A stretch of DNA of 64,000 nucleotides from Klebsiella sp. WP3-W18-ESBL-02 (GCF_014168815.1 NZ_AP021972.1:1116001-1180000); one strand, 5' to 3'; numbered from the stretch's first letter, positions 8,960 to 18,665 are shown. Notes: generated by a model not told the origin, from the letters alone. Numbers and translations are program-made.

Positions 8960-9349
8960 ACATAGATTCCTTATCATTTGAATGTTAGAAAATGAGAACC
9001 ACAGCTTTTTGAGTCTCGGTACTAAGTCTAAGCAATGCGAACAGTAAAGAAAACATTATAAAACAATACCAAACATGATGTTACAATACTGATCCTACCA
9101 TAAATTATAGGCTATTAACCTTTCCTAAATCCATGTTCAATAGACGAAGAGATGAAAACTGTTGTTGAGTTTAGAGTTAAAGATCAAACTTCAAGTCTAC
9201 ATTCTTCTTAGCAAACAAAAAATTATTAGAAAATTCATGGACGAGTCTATTTGTGATTTTTATTTTTTCAGGATCGTAGATGTCTACAATCTCAAATTGT
9301 ATTCTTGCCCCCTCTGTCAGGATAGTTGTCACCCCCATCGAAAATACTA

Positions 9350-9853
9350 ATGACAAGATGGGAACAGATCGTGAAACGAATTTCACCAGAACGTAAATCG
9401 GCTGCACTGGCTAAATTACTACCGCCTTACAACATGACCGTCACCGCAGTTGCGCAGATGGAAGGGATATCGGAAGCTACCCTTTATTACTGGCGTAACA
9501 AGGCGAAAGCAGAGGGAATACCGGTGCCGGGTGCAAACAAAACTACAGACCAATGGTCAGCCGAAGCCCGGCTGGCTGTGATTATCGAAACAGCTACACT
9601 CAGCGAAACAGAACTCGCGCAATACTGCCGTAAAAAAGGGCTTTACCTGGAACAGATTAGTCAGTGGAAACAAGGCTTTTTGCAGGTGTCTTCGCCCACT
9701 GACAAAGCGGCGCTCAAACAAAGCCAGAAAGAAGTTAAACAACTAAAACGCGAACTGCTTCGTAAGGAAAAGGCGCTGGCGGAGGCGGCAGCGATACTGG
9801 TGCTGCGAAAGCAGTTGCGGGATTTTTACGGGGAAACCGACGAGGACGACTGA
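9350..9853 (+). CDS. IS3-family transposase OrfA
   Basis: DNA-binding subunit of the transposase. VTAVAQMEGISEATLYYWRNKA (split here as VTAVAQMEG and ISEATLYYW) is a classical transposase helix-turn-helix near residues 30-50, and a charged coiled-coil follows near residues 125-150 (KQSQKEVKQLKREL). The ATG at 9350 is preferred to a TTG at 9326 inside the inverted repeat; 167 residues. OrfB lies in the -1 phase right after, so ribosomal frameshifting to an OrfAB fusion is likely. Confidence 0.8.
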   Translation: MTRWEQIVKRISPERKSAALAKLLPPYNMTVTAVAQMEGISEATLYYWRNKAKAEGIPVPGANKTTDQWSAEARLAVIIETATLSETELAQYCRKKGLYLEQISQWKQGFLQVSSPTDKAALKQSQKEVKQLKRELLRKEKALAEAAAILVLRKQLRDFYGETDEDD

Positions 9854-9888
9854 CGCCCGGAACAGAGCGGCAGGCACTTATCGGTTAC

Positions 9889-10884
9889 GTGCGGGACGCG
9901 ATGGCGTCAGGAGCTCGGCTGTCAATAGCGCTGACGGAAGCGGGATTAAGTGAACGGACGTGGCGACGCTGGCAAACGTCGTGGGAAGACAAGCGTGTCA
10001 GCACGGTCAGGCCCTCCCCGGTGAACCAGTTAAGTGAGCAAGAAGAGCAACAGATACTGGCAGTGTGCCATCAGCCAGACTACGCCAGCCTCCCCCCGTC
10101 ACAAATCGTACCGGCGTTGGCGGATAAGGGGATTTATCTGGCAAGCGAGTCAACCTTTTACCGGGTACTGCGTCGTCATGGAGAGGTGCATCGCCGGGGA
10201 CGGCAACGGGCAGCGCAGAAAGTCACCCCGGCTACGAGTTGGCAGGCCAGCGGGCCGAATGAGGTGTGGACATGGGACATTACATGGGTTCCGTCAACCG
10301 TAAAGGGGCGCTGGTTTTACCTGTATCTGGTGGAAGACCTCTACAGCCGAAAAATCGTGGGATATGAAGTGCATGAAACTGAAAGTGGTGAGCAGGCGGC
10401 AGCCCTGATACAACGCACGGTCCTTCGGGAAGGATGCTGGCAAAACCCGCCGGTACTGCATGCGGACAACGGCGCGGCGATGAAGTCACAGACGTTGCAA
10501 ATGAAGCTACACGAGCTGGCGATAACCCCCTCTCACAGCCGGCCGGGAGTGAGTAACGATAATGCGTATGTGGAGTCGCTGTTCCGGACACTGAAATATG
10601 TCCCGCAGTGGCCGTCATCAGGGTTCGGCAAGCTGGAGGAGGCGCGTGAATGGATAGAGGTTTTTGCTCAGTGGTATAACGAAATGCACAGACATAGCGG
10701 CATCAGGTATGTGACGCCGGGTCAGCGACATCGTGGAGAAGACGGTGTGTTGCTGAAAAATCGGGATGAGGTGTACAAAAAGGCAAAAGCGGAACGGCCT
10801 GAACGCTGGTCTGGCAGAACACGAAACTGGCATCCGGTAGGCAAGGTAATGCTGAATCCAGAACGGGAAAAACAGGCAGCCTAA
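9889..10884 (+). CDS. IS3-family transposase OrfB (DDE catalytic part)
   Basis: RNase H-fold integrase domain (rve). Catalytic acids are visible in WTWDITWVPS, LHADNGA and the ESLFRTLKY segment, the D,D(35)E pattern of IS3 transposases. An HTH_21-like region (PSQIVPALADKG) precedes it. The frame is open upstream to about 9850, overlapping the end of OrfA, so the GTG at 9889 is only a nominal start and the active product is probably the frameshifted OrfAB fusion. Confidence 0.8.
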   Translation: MRDAMASGARLSIALTEAGLSERTWRRWQTSWEDKRVSTVRPSPVNQLSEQEEQQILAVCHQPDYASLPPSQIVPALADKGIYLASESTFYRVLRRHGEVHRRGRQRAAQKVTPATSWQASGPNEVWTWDITWVPSTVKGRWFYLYLVEDLYSRKIVGYEVHETESGEQAAALIQRTVLREGCWQNPPVLHADNGAAMKSQTLQMKLHELAITPSHSRPGVSNDNAYVESLFRTLKYVPQWPSSGFGKLEEAREWIEVFAQWYNEMHRHSGIRYVTPGQRHRGEDGVLLKNRDEVYKKAKAERPERWSGRTRNWHPVGKVMLNPEREKQAA

Positions 10885-12083
10885 ATCAACCGGGGGTGCC
10901 AACTACCTTGACACTTACCGCTTGTCGGTGGGATTGCTTCTGTATTTTTATTCAAACTGAAGTTTACAAATAAACGAGGTGAAAGTGGCATCGCAGCAAT
11001 AGAACCATCATTGTGATATATTGCAGGCGAATCTGATGTTATATAGTTAATTTTAGTATGATTTTTGTGTATTTTGATACTGAAGCATTCTTTCTCTATT
11101 TTAAGAGCAAATTGGAAAGACATTATATATAGCATACATTTAAGGAAGGTTTCCTTTTGACAATTATCTAATACTATTTCTACATTCCCTCGTACCAAAG
11201 TCAACTTCTCAATATTTTCTTGAGCCGCTGATATCATTTTTTTTGTTCTGAATAATTGCAGGCTGTAAAAAATCAAAAGATTTAAGTACATCTTGTCATT
11301 GATCGGTGTAATGATTTTAGACTCTTGTTCTTTTATCATTTCTTTTATTATTTCAGAAATAGCACCTTCAATATCAGAGTATTTATTTTCAAGGAAAACT
11401 TTATTCAATATATCGAGATTCCTTTTGGCGAACTTCATGAGTTCTTCGTCATCATTAACTACTAACCATCCTTTATTGATAACGGCATCAGCATCTTTTA
11501 ACAATGCTAAATCATTGAATAAATTTTTAAGATATGGATTGGAATCAATGTCATCAGAGTATTTATATAACAACAGATCCCATACGACATCGTCCATCTT
11601 TATACCATAGAAAAGGTTTTCTTCAGCAATCTCTATGGTGTTTTTTTTGGGGTAAGACTTTTTAGATATATTATTCCGCACCAATATACCTTCTCGACCG
11701 AGCCAATGAGATAAGTAAAACTGCGGTACATAATGTTGTCTTTTTTTTAAATCAATATCTTTAAATTCCATCACTGTTCCTTTAGAAAAATGACATTTTT
11801 ATAGGTCAACAAGTCTTTCCATAAGTTGCCTAAAATGAGCATTGATAAAATACGATACTACTGCAACAAACGATACTGTAATGAGAACTCTCATAATAGG
11901 TTATCAACGTTACTATATTACAGTGATTAACGTCTAGTTATGTTATGATTAAGAAGTAGATAGCACTTAACTTCATTCATTAATATATAATATATCATAT
12001 GACTTAGAAAGCATACAAAGAAAATTAAACTATTATTAACAAATTAAGGTTCACCAAATTAGTAGCTAATAAAAATGTCAATT

Positions 12084-12108
12084 TTCATTTTGCACATTAC
12101 AAAATGAA
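12084..12108. other. Candidate tyrosine-recombinase core site
   Basis: Nine-base perfect inverted arms TTCATTTTG and CAAAATGAA flank the 7-bp spacer cacatta, the layout of a tyrosine-recombinase crossover site. The same spacer with a similar right arm (TAAAATGTA) occurs at 23463-23479 near the right end of the island. It could equally be a regulatory dyad; AT-rich DNA gives such matches by chance. Confidence 0.3.
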
Positions 12109-12172
12109 TTACAATATCCTATTTTAATATTTAAAATCAATTGGTTACTATTTAAGGTAAATATAGGGGACT

Positions 12173-12198
12173 ATATATTCACCTTAAGGTGAATATAT
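12173..12198. promoter_or_regulatory. Perfect 26-bp palindrome, probable operator of the recombinase operon
   Basis: The centre is ttcaccttaaggtgaa, and the two 13-base arms match perfectly. A further half-site ttaaggtaaatata lies at 12152-12165, 32 bp (three helical turns) from the equivalent half ttaaggtgaatata at 12184-12197. It sits about 120 bp upstream of the first recombinase gene. A dimeric repressor or one of the operon proteins probably binds here. Confidence 0.5.
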
Positions 12199-12837
12199 GG
12201 CCGATTCGTTATTGGAGCCGCAATTAATAAGGTTGTTGAAAATAATGGAAAATAAATTTGTAACTTGCTAAAAAATTATGTTACCTATAAATAAAAATTA
12301 AATTATGGGGTAACAATGAAAAGTGAATATTTAGTTAAAAAAATAATGACGAAAGGGGGAGAAAGATTTTGTATGATATTAAATTCAAACTCTGGCCTGC
12401 CGTTATACTATCAAAATATATATCTTGGTTTGCTTGGGCGACAGAAAAATAAGTCGTTCAATACTATATTGAGAAACGCCTATGTTTTGATCCTTTTTGA
12501 AAAATACTTGATTAAGGAAAATATAAGTATACTCGAAAGAGTAAGTAACAAGACTTTTTTAAGCTATACAGAGTTATATTCATTATCAGAGTTTCTTAGA
12601 GTGAAAAGGAAGAAACGTAAAATAATTGATATGGTAACATACAAAAAGGTTAACGAAGAAAACCTACATTATCGACTTACAGTTATTAGCGACTATATAT
12701 CATGGATTTATGACTCGTTTTATAGAGGTTCTGTGTATGAAACAAATTCATTGCTAAAATTCATTAAATCCAACTTTCAAAAGCATAAACCTAAGATAAC
12801 TTCATATTCTTATATGAGCGATAATTTCAAATCTTTA

Positions 12838-13706
12838 GAGCCTATCCCAATAGGGTTTTGTTCCAGACAATGACACCACAGGCAAAATGCAGCATCGCCT
12901 CATAATTCTCGACCTTCTTCTCCCAACGAGTCAGGACACGGCGGTAGCGATTCATCCAACTGTGTGTTCTCTCTACAACCCAGCGGTGAGCCTTAAAATC
13001 CGTGTATTTGATGGCCTCTGACTCATCCTTTCGTGACTGGATATGAGGTTCATAGCGACGACTTTTCAGATACGATTCCAGCCATTCCGCTTCATACCCT
13101 TTGTCCATGCACAACCGGAGCCTCTTGCCCGGTCTGCCCGTCTGGAGGGCATCGAGCGTATCCGTAACCAACTTTATGTCGTGCGTATTTGCTCCGGCAA
13201 CAACCAGTGCAAGCGGTAGCCCGTTCCCGTCAGTCATCAGACTGCGCTTTACGCCCTGTTTCCCCCGGTCTGTAGGGTTCCTGCCTGTTTTTTTGAGCCT
13301 GCCAGCGGTGATTTGGTTATACAACCATCCATCGACAGCCACGACCAGTCAATAGAGTCCAACTGTTCGCAAGCAAGCAACCCATTTTGCCAGAAGCGTT
13401 CAAATACTCCAGCATCTCGCCACTCCTGAAATCGGCGATGAGCAGAGCTTGACGAGCATATACCGGTGGCATTCAGCGCATTCCATTGGCAGCCCGTCCT
13501 GAGTACGAAGAAAATGGCGTTCATTGCAGCGCGATTATCAACCCGCTTGCGGTGCGTACCCAGCGGGTGTTGAGTTTTATGCTCCGGGATGAGTGGAGCC
13601 ATTTTCTCCCAGAGTCCATCACTGATCTGCCACTTGTTGCCCGCCACGCTTCGCCCTCAGAAATTATCATATTTTATTATCTGACAATTCCTTTTGGGAT
13701 AGGTTC
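12838..13706 (-). mobile_element. IS5-family insertion sequence (two-frame transposase)
   Basis: The ends are gagcctatccc at 12838 and, complementary, gaacctatccc at 13706. The target duplication TTA is exact (12835-12837 and 13707-13709). The transposase is on the minus strand in two overlapping frames. 869 bp, high GC, unlike the island around it. Confidence 0.9.
12842..13647 (-). CDS. IS5-family DDE transposase made by -1 frameshifting
   Basis: The first frame (13647 to 13249) starts MAGNKWQISDGLWEKMAPLI, the DUF4096-type N-terminus, and includes the catalytic Asp region DSIDWSWLSMDG. The second (to 12842) holds LPLALVVAGANTHD, the second Asp in LCMDKGYEAEW and the Glu region VVERTHSWMNRYRR. 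The frames join at an A7 run (plus-strand T7 at 13288-13294) where GSKKQ in frame A becomes LKKTG in frame B, a standard slippery site for -1 shifting in this group. Confidence 0.85.
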
Positions 13707-14418
13707 TTAGAAAAAGAAACTGTAGAAGCTCTACTGGAATGTGTCAGTCCTGAAAGCGAATACAATCCATTTGAGAGGAATTGTCGGAAAAGAAATCAAC
13801 TTGCTATATTAATACTTTATGAAACTGGAATGCGAGGAGGGGAGCTTTTAAACTTAAAGATATCAGATTTTAAAAGAAAGCAAAGATATCTGAAAATATC
13901 CAAAAGAATAAATGACCCAGAAGATCCCAGAGTATTTCAACCACTCGTAAAAACGGTTGAGAGAGAGATTAATATCAGTGAAAGGTTATGTATGCAGATA
14001 AGTTCATATATTGAAGGTGAGAGATCATATCATGCTAAATGTAAGAATCATGATTATCTATTGGTTACTCACAAATCCGGAGTTACAGAGGGATTACCAT
14101 TAACCATAAGTGCATATAACAAAATTATGAGAAAAATAAAAGAAATTGAACATGAAGGAAGCTCTTTCAGACACTTCACTGGACATTGTTTACGACATAC
14201 ATGGAACTATATATACAGCTTAAAGTATATAGGTGTAACAGACCCATATAAATTAAACGAGTTAGATAGAATCCGGTGCATTAGAATGGGTTGGAAAGTA
14301 AACTCAAAATCAGTTCTGATTTATAATAATAGATTTATAAGCGAAGAGGCTTCCAGGGCTTTCCAGGAAGCAGATTTACTGAAAGAAGAAAAAATAAATA
14401 ATAATAAAGGAGGAGTGA

Positions 14419-15774
14419 ATGGAGAAATCGATTTTAGAAAAACTCTCGGTATTAAAAGTAAAAGATAGCGGATTTGAATTCAATGTAAATGATAATGTTT
14501 GGGTTCTTAGTAAAGACATAAAGTTGAATTTGTTATATTTAGAAAATACAATCAACTTATCTTTATTATCACTTGTAAAAGAAACTCTTGCATATACCGC
14601 TGTACATTTTAGCTCTGCTTATACGAGAAAGTTCTACTTTGCCATTAAGAAATTAATTGTATTTAATAATGGTGAGTTGAAAGAGTTTGAGTGTGGTTTG
14701 TTGAAACGGTTCTACAATACATTCTTAAAAATAAACTATACGCATGTAGAAAGTATGAAGTACTTTCTAATAAAATTTCATGAGTTACACAATAAAGTCT
14801 TAAAACAAGAGGTTATAGATTTAATCTCAAAATGGAAAGTCGCAAAACCCAGGACAACTACGGCCTATAATGAAAGGCAAAAATACTTAAGGCCACTGCC
14901 TGATAATGAAATGAAGCACTTAATATTTAGTATTACAAAAGAATATAATGAAGGCAACATAACCATGAATGATTATCTTTTGGTTATGCTACTAATTTAT
15001 ACTGGTCGAAGACCAATGCAGATAGCACAACTTAAGATAAAAGACCTTTATATTAAAAATGAAGGTAATTATTTAAATATTCCGAGATTAAAACAAGGTG
15101 GGAAGTTTCGAACTGATTTCACTGAATTGAAAATTAGTGATAATTTATTTGATTCATTATCCGAGCTTAAAGCCATAGTTAAAGCTTTTGCACAAAATGA
15201 AGCTCAGGATAAATTAAGCAAAGAAGAATTAGATAATCTCCCATTATTTATTGACCCAAGCTTTTTTAATTCTGGTTATAATATTAACGAATTTTATGAA
15301 AATAACTTTGTAAACTTGCATATGAGTTCAAAGACAATTACAAGTCGATTGCAATCTGTTCACCGTAGAGTTAGTGGTAATAAAAATTCTACAATAAACT
15401 CCCGACAGTTAAGGATTACTCTGGCAACAAGACTTGCTCAAAGAGGATATGGGTTAAGTACTTTAGCTAAAGTTCTGGATCATACAAATTTGAAATCCGT
15501 ACTATCTTATGCGAAAAATAACGAGGAGTTTTCGTTCAGAATAGAACAAGCAATTAATGAATCAATAAGCCCCTATGCTTCTTCATTTCTAATGGATAGT
15601 GAGGGTATCACATTCAAAATGGTTGAGGATTTGATTAATATAAATAAACTAACTAATCAATTAATATCCAATCATTCAAAACAATCAGAAGTAGAACTAT
15701 TGGTTGCTTTATTCGCAAGTGTAGAGAGTAAAATCAATACAATAATAAAGTTTCTTAACACTGAAGAGGAATAA
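14419..15774 (+). CDS. Tyrosine recombinase 2 of the operon (Tfp-like)
   Basis: 451 residues. The catalytic domain begins near residue 150: Arg in IYTGRRPMQIAQL, RQLRITLATRLA where other recombinases have HxLRHT, His in VLDHTNLKSV and Tyr in LSYAKN. The first His of box II is replaced by Arg. The N-terminal 150 residues form a helical core-binding-like domain. It overlaps the previous gene by 50 bp and is followed 5 bp later by the third recombinase, so the operon is compact. The middle recombinase-fold protein of such operons is thought to help rather than lead strand exchange. AT-rich, like the rest of the island. Confidence 0.75.
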   Translation: MEKSILEKLSVLKVKDSGFEFNVNDNVWVLSKDIKLNLLYLENTINLSLLSLVKETLAYTAVHFSSAYTRKFYFAIKKLIVFNNGELKEFECGLLKRFYNTFLKINYTHVESMKYFLIKFHELHNKVLKQEVIDLISKWKVAKPRTTTAYNERQKYLRPLPDNEMKHLIFSITKEYNEGNITMNDYLLVMLLIYTGRRPMQIAQLKIKDLYIKNEGNYLNIPRLKQGGKFRTDFTELKISDNLFDSLSELKAIVKAFAQNEAQDKLSKEELDNLPLFIDPSFFNSGYNINEFYENNFVNLHMSSKTITSRLQSVHRRVSGNKNSTINSRQLRITLATRLAQRGYGLSTLAKVLDHTNLKSVLSYAKNNEEFSFRIEQAINESISPYASSFLMDSEGITFKMVEDLININKLTNQLISNHSKQSEVELLVALFASVESKINTIIKFLNTEEE

Positions 15775-15779
15775 ATACC

Positions 15780-17439
15780 ATGTATTTTAAAAATTATGAT
15801 TTTTTCGCAAATGAAGTAAGAGTTCAAGCAGAAAGAGACAATATAATAAACTGGAGTAGCCTATCATGGGGGAAAGGAGTGGCTTTCAAAAAGTTTAGTT
15901 ATAAAATAAATGATATAAATATGGGGGAGCATTTTCAACAGTTAGCGAAAGTCCTTATATATAGAGAATGTTTCCCTAATGTGCATAAATCACTGATTTA
16001 TCTGACAACAATCAAGCTTATGGAATATTCATATATGGAATTAAATGTTGATCTTCATATCGTTAACTTAAATTCTGAAATTATATTCAATATTGTAGAT
16101 CAAGCTGAAAAACATTACTCAATCAATCGTGCATGTGCAATAGAAAAAACACTGAAAGAAATTTTAGAAGTCTTAGCAACCAAAAACATAATAAACCCAA
16201 GACTCAGCAGGTTTAACACCAGGTTGAGAGGGATTTCAAATAAATCAGCAAGGGATATTTCAGAACACAATAATGTTAAAAAGAAGTTACCCGAAGACGA
16301 TGTGATTGATTTTATAGGTAGAGTATTTCGTTCTGAAGAAAAAAGTGAACGAGATATATTTACCACCTCTATTATAGCTTTACTTCTTTGTGCCCCTACG
16401 AGAATATCTGAGATCATAAACCTTGAAGTAGATTGTGAAGTTGAAGGGACTGATTCTGAGGGAAAAGCTACTTATGGCATTCGCTATTTCTGCGCAAAAG
16501 GGTATGGTGATAGTATTAAGTGGATTCCAAGTAATATGAAACCAATAGCCAGATTAGCTATCCAAAGGTTAAAAAATTTATCTCATACAGCAAGGGCTAT
16601 CGCTGCTATCCGCGAAAATGGTGAATTAGAATTTTACAACCTGTTAGGAACAGAACCAGAGGCAAATGATTTTTATACAAAGCTGTGCGATATTTTGAAT
16701 ATAAAAAAAAAAAAACCCCTTTAATATCAGAACACAAAATGTCTTGGCAAAGGTCGAAGAGGAGAGAATTAGTGCAAAAGAATTTTGGAACGAAGTTTTA
16801 AATTATGTGGAAAAAACAGATCATTGGAATGATTTTTTTATTCCTACCAAACTCAGCAATAAACTCTTACTGTTAGCTAAAGATCAATTGCATATGAAAA
16901 AGGGAAGTGACTTATTTCATGTTGCACCTGCAACTAAAAAATTATTTTTTGCAGACTTCAAGAAAAGATCAGGTGCAGGGAAAGATAGTGCTTTAAATTT
17001 CTTTCAAAGGCATAAATCGTTACAACCAGATGGTATGAAAGAAGTGTTTAGAAGCCATCAGCCACGGCATCTTTTGAATACGCTTGCTCAAAGGGCTATG
17101 TTATCTGAGGTGGAAATAGCATTTTGGTCAGGAAGACGAAGTGTGGAACAAAATAGTGTTTATGACAACAGAAGTTGGGAAGAATTGAGAAATATCGAGA
17201 GGAAGGTGTTATTTTCCGAAGAAATGTTATCTGATTTAGGAGAAGGAGTTAGATTTGAACTAATTGCTAAGATCAAAGAGAATTTAGAATCACTGCGCAA
17301 TAATTATGAATTATATAAAAGCCAGCATGATAATCAACGAGTGAAAATACTTATTAAGGAAATTAAAGAAATCGATAAAATCATAAACCATATCATTAGA
17401 TATTACAATAAAGGTGACGAACATGAGCAAAAAGTTTAG
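15780..17439 (+). pseudogene. Tyrosine recombinase 3 of the operon (IntB-like), frameshifted at a 13-A run
   Basis: Frame 1 (15780-16724) carries the core-binding region and the first catalytic Arg (LCAPTRISEIINL). Frame 2 (to 17439) carries HxxR in SHQPRHLLNTLA and the likely nucleophile in NSVYDNRSW. The frames meet at A13 (16703-16715). Loss of one A gives a continuous protein of 552 residues reading NIKKKKNPFNIRTQNVLAK across the join. The lesion may be a real frameshift, a sequencing error in the homopolymer, or a transcriptional slippage site that still gives some full-length product. Without the shift the product lacks HxxR and Tyr and cannot be active. Confidence 0.7.
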
Positions 17440-17806
17440 TAGTAAAGATCTTGAATTTATTCTTGATAAAATAAACAGTTGGGAAGGGGATATAACTTGG
17501 ATTGGCATTTGTGGCTCGCTTGAAGAGCATTTTGGGAAAAAACCATCACGACAAGCTCTTTCAAGACATGCAGTAATAGCTTATGCATATCAGCAGAAAA
17601 AGAAAAGTAAAGGTGAAACTGTTAAGCATATTAAAAGTCCTCAAAGTCTTGCCTATGCTTCGAATAAAATCAATAAATTAGAACATGAAAATGCGAGATT
17701 ACTAAATGAGAATAATAGACTTCTTGTTATGGTTAGAGACCTTCAGATGGTCGCATACAGCAAAGGTCTTAGAGAAGATCAAATTTTTTCCAAAAACAAA
17801 AAATAA
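17423..17806 (+). CDS. Small coiled-coil protein of the recombinase operon (Srap/TnpC-like)
   Basis: 127 residues. The N-terminal half (WIGICGSLEEHFGKKPSRQALSRH region, residues 18-45) looks like a helix-turn-helix; the second half (SNKINKLEHENARLLNENNR, residues 77-96) is a clear leucine-heptad coiled coil. It overlaps the end of recombinase 3 by 17 bp and has a good ribosome binding site (aaaggtga). A small coiled-coil auxiliary protein closing a set of recombinase genes is the pattern of Tn554 TnpC and of Srap in strand-biased integrative elements. The assignment rests on context and architecture. Confidence 0.6.
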   Translation: MSKKFSSKDLEFILDKINSWEGDITWIGICGSLEEHFGKKPSRQALSRHAVIAYAYQQKKKSKGETVKHIKSPQSLAYASNKINKLEHENARLLNENNRLLVMVRDLQMVAYSKGLREDQIFSKNKK

Positions 17807-17908
17807 TTTTAATATTAATAGGTTTTGTCTATTGATATTTTTTAAATGTGTGGTAATTATATATGTATTGTCAGGAAGACAAAATCAAATTTTGCAAGGA
17901 TGCAACTT

Positions 17909-18337
17909 ATGAACAAAAACAATTTTAATTCAGTAATGACACTTGAAGAACAGCTTATTGTCATCGTAGATAAGTATATCTCGAAACGATATCAGCCACA
18001 TGATAAAAGTTTTTCTCACCAGTTGTATTTGATATTTGTTGGGTACCATTTGAAATATTTTTATCCCAGACAGATCTACACCCGTTCTAATCGAAACATA
18101 GACAACATCATGACGATGTTTAGTTCAGTATATAAATGCCTTACAAGTAATCTGTTACAGCGATTAAACAATAAAGAAGCTGTTCTTAGAGAACTAAACT
18201 CTCTTGTTAATTATATAGATGATAATCAAGAAAAAGCAGAAGAAATCTATACAGCCTTTAAAACTCAATATGAGATAAAAGCAATAGAGAAAGAACTAAC
18301 CCATGAAGTTGTTAGAGTAAAAAATGTTAGATTATAA
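17909..18337 (+). CDS. Hypothetical protein downstream of the recombinase operon
   Basis: 142 residues from the ATG at 17909, which follows aagga by 8 bp; an upstream in-frame start at 17846 is less likely. Largely helical, with a charged C-terminal half (RELNSLVNYIDDNQEKAEEIY). No catalytic motif or family recognised. It has the same direction as the recombinase operon, separated from it by 102 bp, and ends right at a terminator, so it is probably the last gene of this transcription unit. Confidence 0.5.
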   Translation: MNKNNFNSVMTLEEQLIVIVDKYISKRYQPHDKSFSHQLYLIFVGYHLKYFYPRQIYTRSNRNIDNIMTMFSSVYKCLTSNLLQRLNNKEAVLRELNSLVNYIDDNQEKAEEIYTAFKTQYEIKAIEKELTHEVVRVKNVRL

Positions 18338-18357
18338 AAGCTCCCGAAAGGGAGCTT
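18338..18357 (+). terminator. Rho-independent terminator
   Basis: Perfect 8-bp stem aagctccc/gggagctt with a GAAA tetraloop directly after the stop codon at 18337. No strong T run follows, so it may also act in RNA stability. Confidence 0.7.
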
Positions 18358-18377
18358 CATCCTACTAATTTACTTTA

Positions 18378-18641
18378 TTAATAACTTCCTACTTGCCAGC
18401 CATCATCTGATTTTATTAATTTAACTGTTCCAGCTTGCTTTGTTCCGCTCATATCCATAATTATATTGCACTTATAGCTTATATCAGATTCTTTTGTGCA
18501 ATCTACTTTTTTTACTGAAGTCAGATAGCTTCCAGTCCATTTTCGCATAGCTTTAAAAATATCATCTTGGGAAGGCTCACTGCTACATGCAGTAAGAACA
18601 AAAGCAGAAATAATAACAGCAAGAACCGAAGATATTTTCAT
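18378..18641 (-). CDS. Small lipoprotein, function unknown
   Basis: 87 residues with a lipoprotein signal peptide: hydrophobic helix and lipobox FVLTACS, so Cys19 should be lipidated. The mature part is short and polar with two further cysteines (VDCTKES and YKCNIIM) that could form a disulphide in the periplasm. It lies in a minus-strand group with another lipoprotein and a zinc-ribbon membrane protein. No known family assigned. Confidence 0.65.
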   Translation of the reverse strand: MKISSVLAVIISAFVLTACSSEPSQDDIFKAMRKWTGSYLTSVKKVDCTKESDISYKCNIIMDMSGTKQAGTVKLIKSDDGWQVGSY

Positions 18642-18665
18642 TAGACTTGTTCCTGATTAAGTATT

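Larger units (their letters stand above)
9315..10913 (+). mobile_element. IS3-family insertion sequence
   Basis: Terminal inverted repeats are tgtcaggatagttgtcaccc at 9315 onward and the complement of a matching end at 10891-10913 (tgtcaaggtagttggcaccc), agreeing at most positions and ending in TG/CA as in IS3. Inside are OrfA (helix-turn-helix, leucine-zipper-like) and OrfB (DDE integrase core) in overlapping phases. High GC content distinguishes it from the surrounding island. It interrupts a DUF4238 gene. Confidence 0.85.
9177..11774 (-). pseudogene. DUF4238 family protein gene, split by an IS3-family element
   Basis: The N-terminal part (11774 down to 10914, 287 codons) begins MMEFKDIDLKKRQHYVPQFYLSHW, the typical start of DUF4238 proteins, and contains their TSDSPAI and PLSPR motifs. 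It ends exactly at the right inverted repeat of the IS. Beyond the IS, 9314 down to 9177 continues in frame with EGARIQFEIVDIYDP and ends at a stop. Removing the IS and one target codon would give a protein of about 331 residues. The bases flanking the IS in gene orientation are AAG and GAG, so the expected 3-bp target duplication carries one mismatch. The function of DUF4238 is unknown to me; members occur often among accessory and defence genes. Confidence 0.75.
11775..12315. other. 541-bp AT-rich control region upstream of the recombinase operon
   Basis: No gene is supported. The stretch holds a possible recombination core site (12084-12108), a 26-bp perfect palindrome (12173-12198) with extra half-sites, and presumably the promoter of the recombinase operon that starts at 12316. 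Confidence 0.5.
12316..14468 (+). pseudogene. Tyrosine recombinase 1 of a recombinase operon (IntA-like), disrupted by an IS5-family element
   Basis: 174 codons from 12316 to 12837 end at the IS; after removal of one copy of the TTA target duplication the frame continues from 13710 to 14468 (253 codons), giving an original protein of 426 residues. The C-terminal part carries all catalytic residues: Arg in ETGMRGGELL, HxxR in HCLRHTW and Tyr in LIYNNRF. The N-terminal part would be the core-binding domain. It overlaps the next recombinase by 50 bp. With two further recombinases and a small coiled-coil protein it resembles the intA-tfp-intB-srap operon of strand-biased integrative elements, or Tn554 tnpABC. 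The insertion should prevent synthesis of an active full-length recombinase. Confidence 0.8.

Noticed and set aside
12316..17439. RIT (recombinase-in-trio) element
   Set aside because: The fourth coiled-coil gene and the compact overlaps fit the intA-tfp-intB-srap or Tn554 pattern better; this is judged on architecture only.
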